A DNA stretch of 64,000 nucleotides, from contig CM049314.1 of assembly GCA_026874595.1 (NCBI GenBank), forward strand, positions 70,138,300 through 70,202,299, given 5' to 3'. The stretch is from Sipunculus nudus (lineage: Eukaryota > Annelida > Sipuncula > Golfingiida > Sipunculidae). A program made the translations under genes and the position numbers. The notes beneath the pieces were generated by a model. That model did not search any database, was not told the origin of the DNA, and saw only the letters and a program-made list of their open reading frames with translations. This document shows, in pieces, positions 14,301 to 26,300 of the stretch (position 1 is its first letter; every line of letters starts with the position of its first letter).

Positions 14301-17300
14301 ATTTCTCAAATTTTGTTCATGAATGTTTGTGCAATGGTTCATTATATACTATAACTTTTCACATCCAATATAAAGCATCACACACTATCCTCTATGAAAA
14401 ATGTAATCTTTTGTTGTTAATTTAAAATCTTGGAGAAATTATTTTTCGAGAAAATAAGAAATGGTTACTCAAATATCTTCTGCTTGTGCTTTCTGAGTGG
14501 GACATAGCTTTTAAATGTGATAAAATGTGCTTTCTGAGTGCTTTTAAATATGATGATGTGTGCTTTCTGAGTGGGACATAGCTTTTAAATATGACATTAC
14601 ATTCATTCTGAGAGACACTAAGTTTCCTTCATTACAACTTAATAGGGTTTCTGAATTGCACCTAGATTTTCAAAATGATGTCATGTGCTTTCTGAGTGAG
14701 ATCTAATTTTTTAATGTCATGTGCTTTCTGAGTGAGATCTAGTTTTTTAATGTCACGTGCTTTCTGAGTGAGATCTAGTTTTTTAATGTCATGTGCTTTC
14801 TGAGTGAGATCTAGTTTTTTAATGTCATGTGCTTTCTGAGTGTGATCTAGTTTTTTAATGTCATGTGCTTTCTGAGTGAGATCTAGTTTTTTAATGTCAT
14901 GTGCTTTCTGAGTGAGATCTAGTTTTCTAATGTCATGTGCTTTCTGATTGAGATCTAGATCTAGTTTTTTAATGCAATGTGCTTTCTGAGTGAGATCTAA
15001 TTTTTTATGTCATGTGCTTTCAGAGTGAGATCTAGTTTTTAATGTCATGTGCTTTCTGAGTGAGATCTAGTTTTTTAATGTCATGTGCTTTCTGAGTGAG
15101 ATCTAGTTTTTTAATGCAATGTGCTTTCTGAGTGAGATCTAGTTTTTTAATGTCATGTGCTTTCTGAGTGAGATCTAGTTTTTTAATGCAATGTGCTTTC
15201 TGAGTGAGATCAAGTTTTCAGCATGACATCATGTGCTCTCTGAATGGAGTCTAGTTTTTAGATTATGACGTCACTAACCTCCGTGGCGATGAAGTGATCC
15301 CTCATGCTGACGCTGGTGTTCCGGTGCCAGCAGACATGCATGGTGGTGTTGGCACGGTGCTGGATCTGCTTCTCCGGAGTCGCCGGGGATCGTGGCTCAT
15401 CGTGAGAATCTTCAAGGTTATCTGAAGAACCTGATGTTGACAAAAAACAAATGAACCAGAGATTTCTCAATCATTACAGACTTTGACCTCAAAGAACTAG
15501 GTAGGGGTGGGCCTGGTACTAATTGGGGAAAGAAACAACTATTCGAAATTATTACAGAAAATAATACAATTAATTAATACTAATTTATACTGACCTAAAA
15601 AACATCAAGAGAGTCCAGCATATTAATTTTGTTTTCAGCCCCATAACTGATGAGTAAACTATTAAATTTATGTCCTTTTCACAACCAAGCTGAGCATGAC
15701 CATCTTCACTGCCACATTTAAATTTTAGGCTCACCTGGTTCAAGTTATTATCTACCAATCAGAATATCACAAGTTTTAAATGCTTTCAGGTTTAAAGGCA
15801 AAGTATTCAGGGAATTAAATAATTGTTTACCAATCAAAATGTGACAAATTTTCACTGAGTATTGTTAAACATTTTGCTGGGAGATTAAATCAGAATCAGA
15901 CATATTTTAACTGCATACTTTTAAACCTGGAGCAAGCATATTTAATGAATTCAATTATTTTCTACCAATCAGAATGTGACAAGTTTTGTCTGCTTACTGT
16001 TGGACTTGAGGCTGGCATATTTAATCATCTCTTCCCCTCGCTCCTTTGCTGCAGTGATGGCCATTCTCAGGTCTTCTAACCATTTGTCCTTTTCTTGTGG
16101 TGAACTGCATAAACAATGTTTCACAGTTTTACCACCAATATTCTTTTTTATCCTCTCTTCTAGTTCTTAAACTTCAATCAAATTCTTCAAAACTCTTGCA
16201 TTTATTTCAAAGGATAGGTCCATGGCAAAGTGATGGCACTAAGAATTAAGTAATCATAGAAGATAATGATTTGGTTATAAAGGCGCCTTTATGTCAGCAT
16301 TTTTTTAATGAGCCATAGAAAAATATGCTAGCTCTAACTTGAAGTTGTGACCATACTGCAACTGTCTGAGGTTCTTTTCCCATTTCACCATTTTGTCCTT
16401 TTGGGTGGTGTCTGGGAAGGGACCACAGAAAGCGGTTTTTAGGGAGATCTTGCAACAGAAGCTTAGTGCCACCTCCCAGGTTGGCCAGTGGTTTTTTACA
16501 GGGTCTGATCCAGATTGCATTTTTTTTTTTAATTTTTTATATATTTTTTTTTGGTGGAGGTAACCGCCTCCATTTTTTTAATGCCAAATTAACTAAATAT
16601 ATGTACATCTGCAGAAATCCATTCTGGTTTCAGGCTACGTGACAGGGCAGTATTACACACTTCCTCTCATTTTATATCCTTGCGTCAACCAGGCCCGGTG
16701 ACTACTGCACCTGCAGGCCCTGGGTGCGTAATCGTCCCCATTGCTGGGTCATACCACCGAGGAACCCCCGAAAGGCGCACTCAATTGTGAGTGAAACACG
16801 GCTGTTGGGCACGGCCTTCCCATTTAGCCTGCAGAGTGCTCACCCTGGGTGAGGGCCCACCATGAAAAATCTCACCGCCTCGGCTGAGATTCGAACTCAC
16901 GATCTCCCGGCTTTGAAACCTGTGCTCTACCCCTGAGCCACAGAAGCCAGTTGTTTCAGATTGCATTTTTGCAGGGATCATGTAAATACATTTATATGCT
17001 GTCAAAATAAAGAATGACTGTGCAATTTAGTTAATTCCCTCTAGAGTGAACCTTCATGAATTTAGACAATACAAAATGTCATGTAAATTCCTTTGTGGTC
17101 CAGCACATTTTTTGCCTCACCAAACCCTTTGTCAGTTTCATGTCATGTTAACCATTGGGCTATATCCTATCCCAGAATATATGAATGTATTACTGTGTTC
17201 AAGAAGGATTATAAATTAAATTAGATTTAAAAGAATACTTACTGCAGTAAGATGTTCAAATTTACAACAAGTTAAAACCAATGCTATATATTAACTGTCT

Positions 17301-20300
17301 AACTAAAGAAATAATAAAGGCAAGTAAAAGAATATTTTAGTTTACCTGGCTGCCACAAGGAGGCATCTGTTGCCACCATATATTGTAAAGCTGTTGGCTA
17401 CAGCCATATTGGCATCTGTTTCTTCTACCTGTGGAAGTATTCACAAATAATTTGATGTTTAATCATAACATACCTGATAAACAACACTTTATATACCTGT
17501 TAATACATACATAACAAAACTGACATGAAGTCCTACATTGTTACTTCAACAAGGTACACAATGTATCTTTCACCTTGTGAGTGTGTGTGTGTTTCTGTCA
17601 AATAAAAATAATTTGACAAGTTCATAACACCCAAGTTTTTTTAACACCACAAGAAAATTATAAGAAAATGGTATGTAATAATTTACTTATGAAATTTTAT
17701 TATTTTCAATTATTATGCCGAAAATTATTTTATCAGTCATTTAAATTCAATCTAAGACCCTAAAAATTCATTATTTCAATGAGGTAAAGACAAGGCTTAT
17801 ATATTCATATTCAACACATTTAAGAGGCTTCATACAACTCAAGACTGAACATTGTGTTTTACATTAACTATATGTATCTAAAAGTTTTGAGTTTACTTAC
17901 TATCATTCCCCGTAGTGGTAACTGACCATGAACTTTAAATTGTAATGCTGGGGTCCCTGTTCGACTAGTATATACCAACATATCAGAAAACTGAAATAAA
18001 AATACAATGAAACATCAATACAAATCAAGAAATAATTATATTTTATCCTATCAGTAGCTGATCTGTGACTTTTGAACAACAAATTAAACAGCACTTTTAA
18101 AATTATATATTCCACAAATTTCTAATTTTTTTGCAAGATAAACTACTAAGCAAAAAGTAAAGTTATTCATACATGTCCAGTATTTAAAAATTCATACTGA
18201 ATTTATACAGAAATCCTTAAAGCTATCAATGTTCATCCTAAATCTAAATTTTGATCATTCTGCATTTTAAACTATATTCTATGACATGAAATAAGTATCA
18301 TAACTATCCATCAATACCCATTCAATTTCTTTATTTAGTAATTCAAGTTGTTACTACAAAAACAGACAAGTTTCTCACCAAGAAAAACATTCTCTGCTGG
18401 TAACCTTTTCTGGAAAGTTTCTGAAGACAGCCTTCTCGAAGAAATTGCTGAAAAATATAATTAGGTATTAGGGGTTTGTCATGTTTTGTACAGGAACATA
18501 ATATTCACCCCACGAATAATGCAGTGTCAGTAAGGTGTGGACCAGGCACAATCACAGGCGTCAACATAAACACAGCACGTGGGGCTTTGTGCATCGCCTA
18601 GGCCACAACAACTGTCAATCATGAGATGCCCTGACTGCCTTGGCCCAAAAAAGTAACACATATTCCTGCTGGCTCAAACATCGCGTCTCAAGGTTTCTCT
18701 GGGAGTAAATACTAAGGATAAGAGGTACTGAGAATGAGTGCTAGGATCGTTTTTATGGGATCATTTTGTATATGAGTGGTCTGATTATGTAACAGTGATT
18801 CCAGAGTCAGCAGAAGAAGTTAGAATACAGTCACTCTGGAACAATTCTTTCTTAAAGATAAATAGTAAGTCATTTCATTACCCTTCTCTTGATGTTCATA
18901 ATATTAAAACAGTTGGAGAACTGATGACTGTAACAGGTAACCTTTATACCTGGCATGAGTTACAGAGGGCTTATCCAGCTATATCAGTAAGAGAATTTAT
19001 GCCATGGAGGTTAATTGTTGATGCAGTACCAAAGGATTGGATTGAAAGAGTAAAATCAAAGGCTCCTGGGCAGTTAGAAACTGTAATGAAAGATGGATGT
19101 GATTTTATTCAAACAATTGGTGGAATATGCAACCCTTTAAAATTAGACTCAAGGGCAGTGTACAAAGTACTGATTAAACAAATATTAGTACCACCTACAC
19201 AAGAAAACAACTGGGTTAAAACCACAAATATATGTCCAGAAGACTTGAAACAATTTTATATTTTAATACATCAAACTTCCTTAGATATGTACGGCTGAGA
19301 GTTTCAGTTCAAAGTGATACATAATTATTTACCAGTTAACTATTGGTTACATAAATGGAAATTGTCTGATACTCCACGCTGTTCTTATTGTCATATTAAA
19401 TATGAGACTATTACACATCTCTTTTTGAATGTTTTGTCTCAAAGAACCTATATTTTAAAATACAATCGTGGTTGGAATCAGTAGGTATTACACTGCCATG
19501 TATTTGTACGAAAACTATTTTATAAGGAGTACTACCAGGGACAGAAAATTGTTTAATCAATCAAATTATATTGACGTATAAATTTACTCTACATTTTAAT
19601 AGAATTGAACATGGAGTCGACCTTTTTGCAGATTTCGTTTGTAGAATAATATCTGTACAAAACACTGAGTATACTATTGCACAAAGTAAAGATAAAATGT
19701 CTTTACATGTGAAGAAATGGAACAAGATGTTACCTCATTTGCACTGATTAGTCATCAATTTGAAACTAATGTAATGAATGTTTATGTATGTAAATATGTA
19801 TGTGTATATATATGTGTATATATATAAGTGTATATATATATATATATATATATATGTTTGTGTGCATATATATACGTGTGTATATGGGAGCATGAGTTTA
19901 TATGCAAATGTAGATGTTTGAAGGTGCTCATACACCAATTTAGATTTGAAGCACCTTGATGGAAATACTAATTTTTTTTTTACATAGATAAAAACGCAGG
20001 TCCCTACGGTTCCATATCAAATTAGTATTAATTATTGTTGAGTTCAAGTAATGCACTGTAAATAAGTATACGTGCATAGTTCAGTGATTTTGTATTCCAC
20101 AGACCACTTTCAATATTATTCAGCATGTGTTTCTCTGTACCTGTAACTTGTGTGTAATATGTACTGTGACGCTGAATTGTTTTGTTCGAAGTTCAGTTAT
20201 GTATTGTTTGTGTATCTCATTGTTTTGGTGATGTTTCTATTGTGTAAATGCATACCAAGAGTGGATTTGAGGAAAATATAGTTTATTTTAAGTATATATA

Positions 20301-23300
20301 TGTTATGGCTCTTGTAAGCTATTCCACTCAGTCATTTTGGGACAGACTAGGCACTGCTGTTAACGAGGGTGGCTTGCTCTCTCACTGCATCTAGCAGTGC
20401 TGAGGGACAGGGCTATCCACCACCTGTCATGCAGCTTTGCTGATGCTCGTCCTGATGGGGCTGAGTGGACAGACTGAACCCAGTATATGTTAAAATTACA
20501 CTATTACATTTAAACAACACGTTCTGTGTATGTGTGTTGTGCCTTTGTAAATGTCATGTGAATTGTATTATTATCCTTGTTGTATTACTTTCTTGTGAGA
20601 ATAAAAAAAAAAAAAAAAAAAAGACCTTTTGTATACAGCAAAACTGAACTGAGAGTGTGAAAGAATAGGCATAATATTACTGCTGGTTATGTCCCTTCAA
20701 GATTTTGTGAAAAGCATATAGTCATAGGGTGTAGTATAGTCACATGGGGCATTAAGTCTCTGAATACTCACCCGAGATGCCTGGACTAGGTTATCGATGC
20801 CTACAATATCACGCTGTAGCTCTATCAGTTTCTGTAAATTCTCCTAAAAAGTACAAGCATATAGTGGTATCAGCTTTCTGTAAATTAATCACAAATATCA
20901 AATCTTCACTTTTATCCTTTACTATTTACTCTGAAAAACCCAAACCTTATATGTTCAATGTATGTATGAATTTCTTATTCAAATCTTCAGCTTTTGTTTA
21001 AACAGGTAATCCATGAATCGTGATGTAAATATGGTTTTTTTTTAAACCTAAGTTTCACTTATGAGACAATTTTAAAATGTTATGATGCAGGCTCTGGCAA
21101 TTATGATCAAGAAGAAATAAATAAGGAAAATATTGGACCAAAATGAAATCCTGGAGATCAATTTCATATATGTTTTATATGGTACAAGAGAGAGAGATAA
21201 AGAGAGAGAGAGTCAGATGGAAATGAAAAAGAAAATGAGATGGGAAGCAGAATAAAATAATGAAAAGACCCTCACTTACAGAAAGTTACAGCTGGCTAAA
21301 CACAATAACTAGCCTTAAAGCTACTGAACACATATTTATATAGTAAATAATGAAATCATATCAACTTTGAACCAGGAATACTCAGATACAACTGTCTTAC
21401 CAAATACTGCATTCTTTCTTGTGACGCATTTGTGACCTCTGAAATTCTACTGAAGGCCTCTGTAAAAAAGAAACATATAATTTGTACATATCTAATAAAC
21501 TTCTTCAGGGATATTAAAGAAAATGTTTAACATAATGAATCAGACCTTGATGTTTCTTTACAATTTTTAGTGAATATTCTTATATGAGGTTGGTTTTAGA
21601 TAAACTTGTTAAGTATAGACCACAACCGCCCAATCATATAAAAATCATATAATTAAGATGAATTATGGAAATAAAGTGTTTTCATGATTATACAATATTA
21701 ATATTAATATATATTCATATAATTATACAAAGATCTCAATCAATTTACAGACACTTACCTTGACAATCATGATAGTCTGGATGGGTTTGGTCATAATGCT
21801 GCAACAAACCTGGAAGAATCCAAAATGAGATCAATGAATGACTATGCAAGATACAGCTAAATACAATTAAATTGTAAAAGACTCCTAAAATATCTGGGAA
21901 TTTCAAGTATACATAACAAAGAAGTATCTGGGGAAGAAAATCTGAATATATTCTAGTACATAAAAGGGGAATTTTTAGAGATTTACATATTTGCTAATAT
22001 TTACTTTTTTGTTTTCTACAATTTGCTATCAAATCCAGTTTCAACTATAAGTAGTGTTTTTGAACAAATACACCGATCTACTGTTTTTCAAGTTGCTATT
22101 TAGTAGCAGATGGGTCATAATACTTATTTGTAGTAAATATACTGAATAAAGTCACATGAAATATTGTTGTAAAATTTCATACAAACAAGAATTATGGCCT
22201 GTTTTTATTATCTTGTTATATTTTGTGAGAAACCAGTACAAAATTCAGTGGGGTTTTTTGTTCACAAGGGTTTCAAATTTGCAATGTTTGTGAAAGTAAA
22301 ACTATTGTGAATATAAATCCTTGAATAAGACTACCAGCCTAGACAGGTGAACATTCATATTGTCACATCCTCGTCAACTGATATCTTTTGTAATTTACCC
22401 CTTTCTGCAGCATGCCAAGATTTATACTTTTAAGAAACAACAACAGACTGTTATGTTACCTTTACATCAAATACTTATATTATAGGTAATTTCAGACCTA
22501 TCAATCTATCTACCTATTGTTAAGAAGGAATTTTCACTCCTTAGATATTCTCTTTGACATTCATTAAATAATTACACATAGTTATGTATAAACTGTGTTG
22601 GTTACTGTACAATGAAATCGCAAAAAGGAAACCCTTGTGAAATACTGAAGAAGTTAAAATTGCAAATTTTAACCTCACGGAATATGAAACAAACCACAGT
22701 ATACAGTGGAGCCAGGGCTGCTGTACATGAAATGCAATCTTTTTCATAATATGCAAAATGGTAAATGAATATGCAAGCTGATAGGTGGGATGAAGTATCA
22801 CCATGGAGACTTACGCTGCAGTACTAGTCTATAGTGGAGCAGACGTTGTGCAGGTTTAAGGAGGAAGGTGTTCAGGGGCAGGTAGCAGACTTTCTGGGCT
22901 TCAAAGTCTTTGTACGTCTGCTCAAATAACTTATTCTTTCTCCATGTCTGTTCCACCTCCGTTAGAATGTCTTCATGGTGGTCAATATAATTACTATACA
23001 ACTGAAATATTGTAAAAAATAACAATACTGCATAAGGAAAAATATTTGTTTCAATCATAAAGTTTCTGTTATAAAAATATGTACTACAAGTTTTCAATTA
23101 AATTTAAGAATCAATAGATAGAACTTGTGCATCTCCTGTGGGTGATAATTAATATTATAAGAAATATTATTCATGGTACTCAAGCTATCTGCAATGTTGA
23201 TTTTTTGGCACCATCTGAATTTCTTGCCTGTGTTCTCTTTGACAATAATTAGCCAAATTCATTAAATTATAAAGTAAATTATATCAAACATCTACACTGA

Positions 23301-26300
23301 AAGCAACTGAATACTTAAAGCTGTATAGCTTTGGAACTTCCATTCTTCATTTTTACTTGCCATGATAACAATACTTATATAATCTGTATTACGTAAAAAT
23401 GCTTTCAATTTTTATTTAATCCTTCTTTTATTTATTCACTGCATAATCCATTGATATGGTGTATGTATTTTCAAATTTTTATGCAAAACAAATCTTTAAA
23501 ATGTATTTGATTAAATGATCCTATCCCTAATGCACAGAACAATATCAAATTTCCCTGAAAAAAAAAGAAATGAACCCAGTCTACATTTCCTACCTGCAAC
23601 ACCCTGGTGATATTGAGCATGACATCTCCTAGGCGACGGTACTCTCCATTCAGATGGGCATTTGCCTTGCCTTCCCTGGAAGCAGAGCAGTGATCACTTT
23701 GCAAATAACTGTTAACATGATATTTATTTAAGTTCTAAATCTGAGATACATCAAGATTGCTATGGAAAATATGGTCTCATCAATCTATAAGTCATTGATG
23801 ATACAGACAAACTTCTCCTCACAGGACCCCTCTTATGCTGCCACCACCCTATTTTACACACACGAGGTAGTACCATGAATTACATACTTAATTAAGTCCC
23901 CAGCCCCAACCACATACACATACACACATTCTTTAGTGTTGTGCATGCTACTGGACATGACAGAGGCAATGTTTTCAAGAAGCATGAGTACATGTGTTTT
24001 CAGGGACGTACATGTCCCTTAGTGTTTTAACACAATTTAACACAATTCACCATGCTATCTCATATGGTCTTTGTGCAAAATAACCAGAAGTTGTGAAAAC
24101 AGCCTTCAGAAGCATCAAGGTCACCAGTGTTTTTTGCCACATTTTTTGGTGTGTTTTGTCACATTTTTATGTGTGTCTCTGTGTTACCATTTTGGGTATT
24201 AACCTGAACATGTCCAGAATATTTCTACATATCATTCCAATCCCCTTTCTTTTACATTTTCTGCACTTTCATGCATTGGTGTTTTAGCATTTTCATGCTA
24301 TTTGGTTAACATTTTTAGATGATTTCACAACACAAGCATGAATACAGCCAAAACACAAGGGAAACACCGAAGTGTAGGGGCCACTTATCATGTTGTAGAT
24401 CTCTTTGGTACAGGTATTTCATTATTATGAACCAAAATCCCAACAAAAAGTAAATGCTAGTTTCTTTTGTATTAAGAAAATATTCTTCTATACTTACCAC
24501 ATGGCCAACCTCTGTTCTATGTCCTTCAAGAAGGAGGAGTGGAATTCATAAAGTGGGTTGAAACTCGAGAACAGGAGCTGCATCAACTGACTCGGCATCG
24601 CATCTTCCTTCTCGACGGCAGCACGGAACCACTGAAATTACACAAAGACCATCTGGAATGGTGTCTTTCTTGCACTTCTAAACTTTCATAAAAGCGAATA
24701 ATAAGAGCAATTTCTGAGGCAGCCTATTGATAGAGAATTTGTTCACCAACGTGAAAATGTTGGAATTAATTGCGACTTGAGTGCAAACGACAGTCCATTA
24801 TGTGATGCTTATGTGAGCAATGTTTCTGTTAAAGCTTGCTTTTGTGACAAAATTCTTATCATTGTAGGAATTTACTTTAAAGTAAACTTGTTCAATATTG
24901 ATGCATAGTACATCATCAAAAATAGCTGTTAGATTGTGAAAGAAATATTACACTTGGGAAGAAGATCATGCAAAATTGATTTTTTTAAATAGAGAAATAT
25001 TCCTACCACAGTGATGACTTCAAGGTCTTTCTTGTAAGTTCGCTCTGTCATCAAGACTTCCTTGGCAATGTAGAAGGCCTTGTCTATGGCGAACCTCTAG
25101 AAAAGGAGACATGATTTGTGAGATTCATCACAATTGTCAGGAAAACTTACTTTAGTTTTTCCCTTAATTACAAAGCATTGGGATTTAAATAATTTTCTCA
25201 AATAATTTATCATATTTAACATATAAAATGGAAGGTTGGTGATATTACCATATATGTGTGAAGCATTCATCATAGAAAAGTTTGATGATAAAATCATATA
25301 TGTGTCATACATACATCATAGATATTTTAATAATATAATGTCCAAAGGAAGGATATAAATTTGATACTTGAAGTCTGAATAGCTTAGGTAAACATTTACT
25401 ACTTAACAGAATAATGTATAAGCTAAAGTGCAGGAAGAAAGTAATCGCTGACTTCATCAAAATTTTCTTTTATCATGGTCAATAATTTTACCCTAGCTTA
25501 TTAATTCAAATCAATTATGTCTTAAATCTAAGATAATTTTATAAATTACCTTGCGTCTAAGCTCCTCATCCTCAGATCCTTCTGTTTTCGAGGAGGCTGC
25601 ACTGCTGGTCAAGGTCACTGAAGCTGCAGACGTGGTTGACCTTGACACCACCTCTTCTCTCATTTCCCGTGATATCCTCATTTTGATAGGCTTTGAATCT
25701 TCATCTTCATAGAATATTGGTGGTGGTGGTGGAGGGAGGGGTTCTTCGATAATCGTTGATGAAGCAACCGGCGGACTGATGATATCCCTGTATGGCGGTG
25801 GTGGTGAGGCTTCGGCTGCACTCTGGGTTCTCTTCAACTGAGGACTCAACCCAAGGCTACAGGGGAAAATTTGAATTACATGTATTGTTATTTAATATTA
25901 TCTGCATGGCTGGGAAATTTTCCTGTTTCTGTTTCTTTGTCTGTTCTATACTTTGTTTCTCAATTTTAATATTAACATCAGTTTTTCCTCCAAAACATTT
26001 TGATCAATCAAATTTATGTGGTTTGACAGATTTAAATGCAGAAACCTTTATAATATTTCCCAAATCATACTTCCATATTAATCCAAATCATGCTTTTTTA
26101 AACAGAATTATAATCATTTTTTTTTATTTCATGGATTACAAAAATCTTGTCTAGATTATGAATAGGCACAGCCACATGCTGATCAAGCATAAACATGATT
26201 TCAAGTTGACTTGAATGCCATGATTATACATATTTATCATTTCTTCCATACTGATTTATAATTCAATTCACCCTGGTATGCATTTTTATAATGATTTTTG

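Larger units (their letters stand above)
20844..22814. other. Introns between DH exons 13 and 16
   Basis: AT-rich introns around exons 14 and 15. GA-rich simple sequence near 21189-21245 and a degenerate MITE at 22245-22702 are the only notable contents. Confidence 0.6.

Noticed and set aside
14480-15250. Regular repeat array resembling CRISPR spacing
   Set aside because: Units are contiguous with no unique spacers, in an animal intron; it is a minisatellite.
16876-16950. tRNA gene on the minus strand
   Set aside because: It has A and B boxes but no proper acceptor stem pairing, and it is the head of a SINE with target-site duplication.
19735-19938. Minus-strand Ile/Tyr/Thr-rich frame
   Set aside because: It is the translated TA microsatellite in the LINE 3' region.
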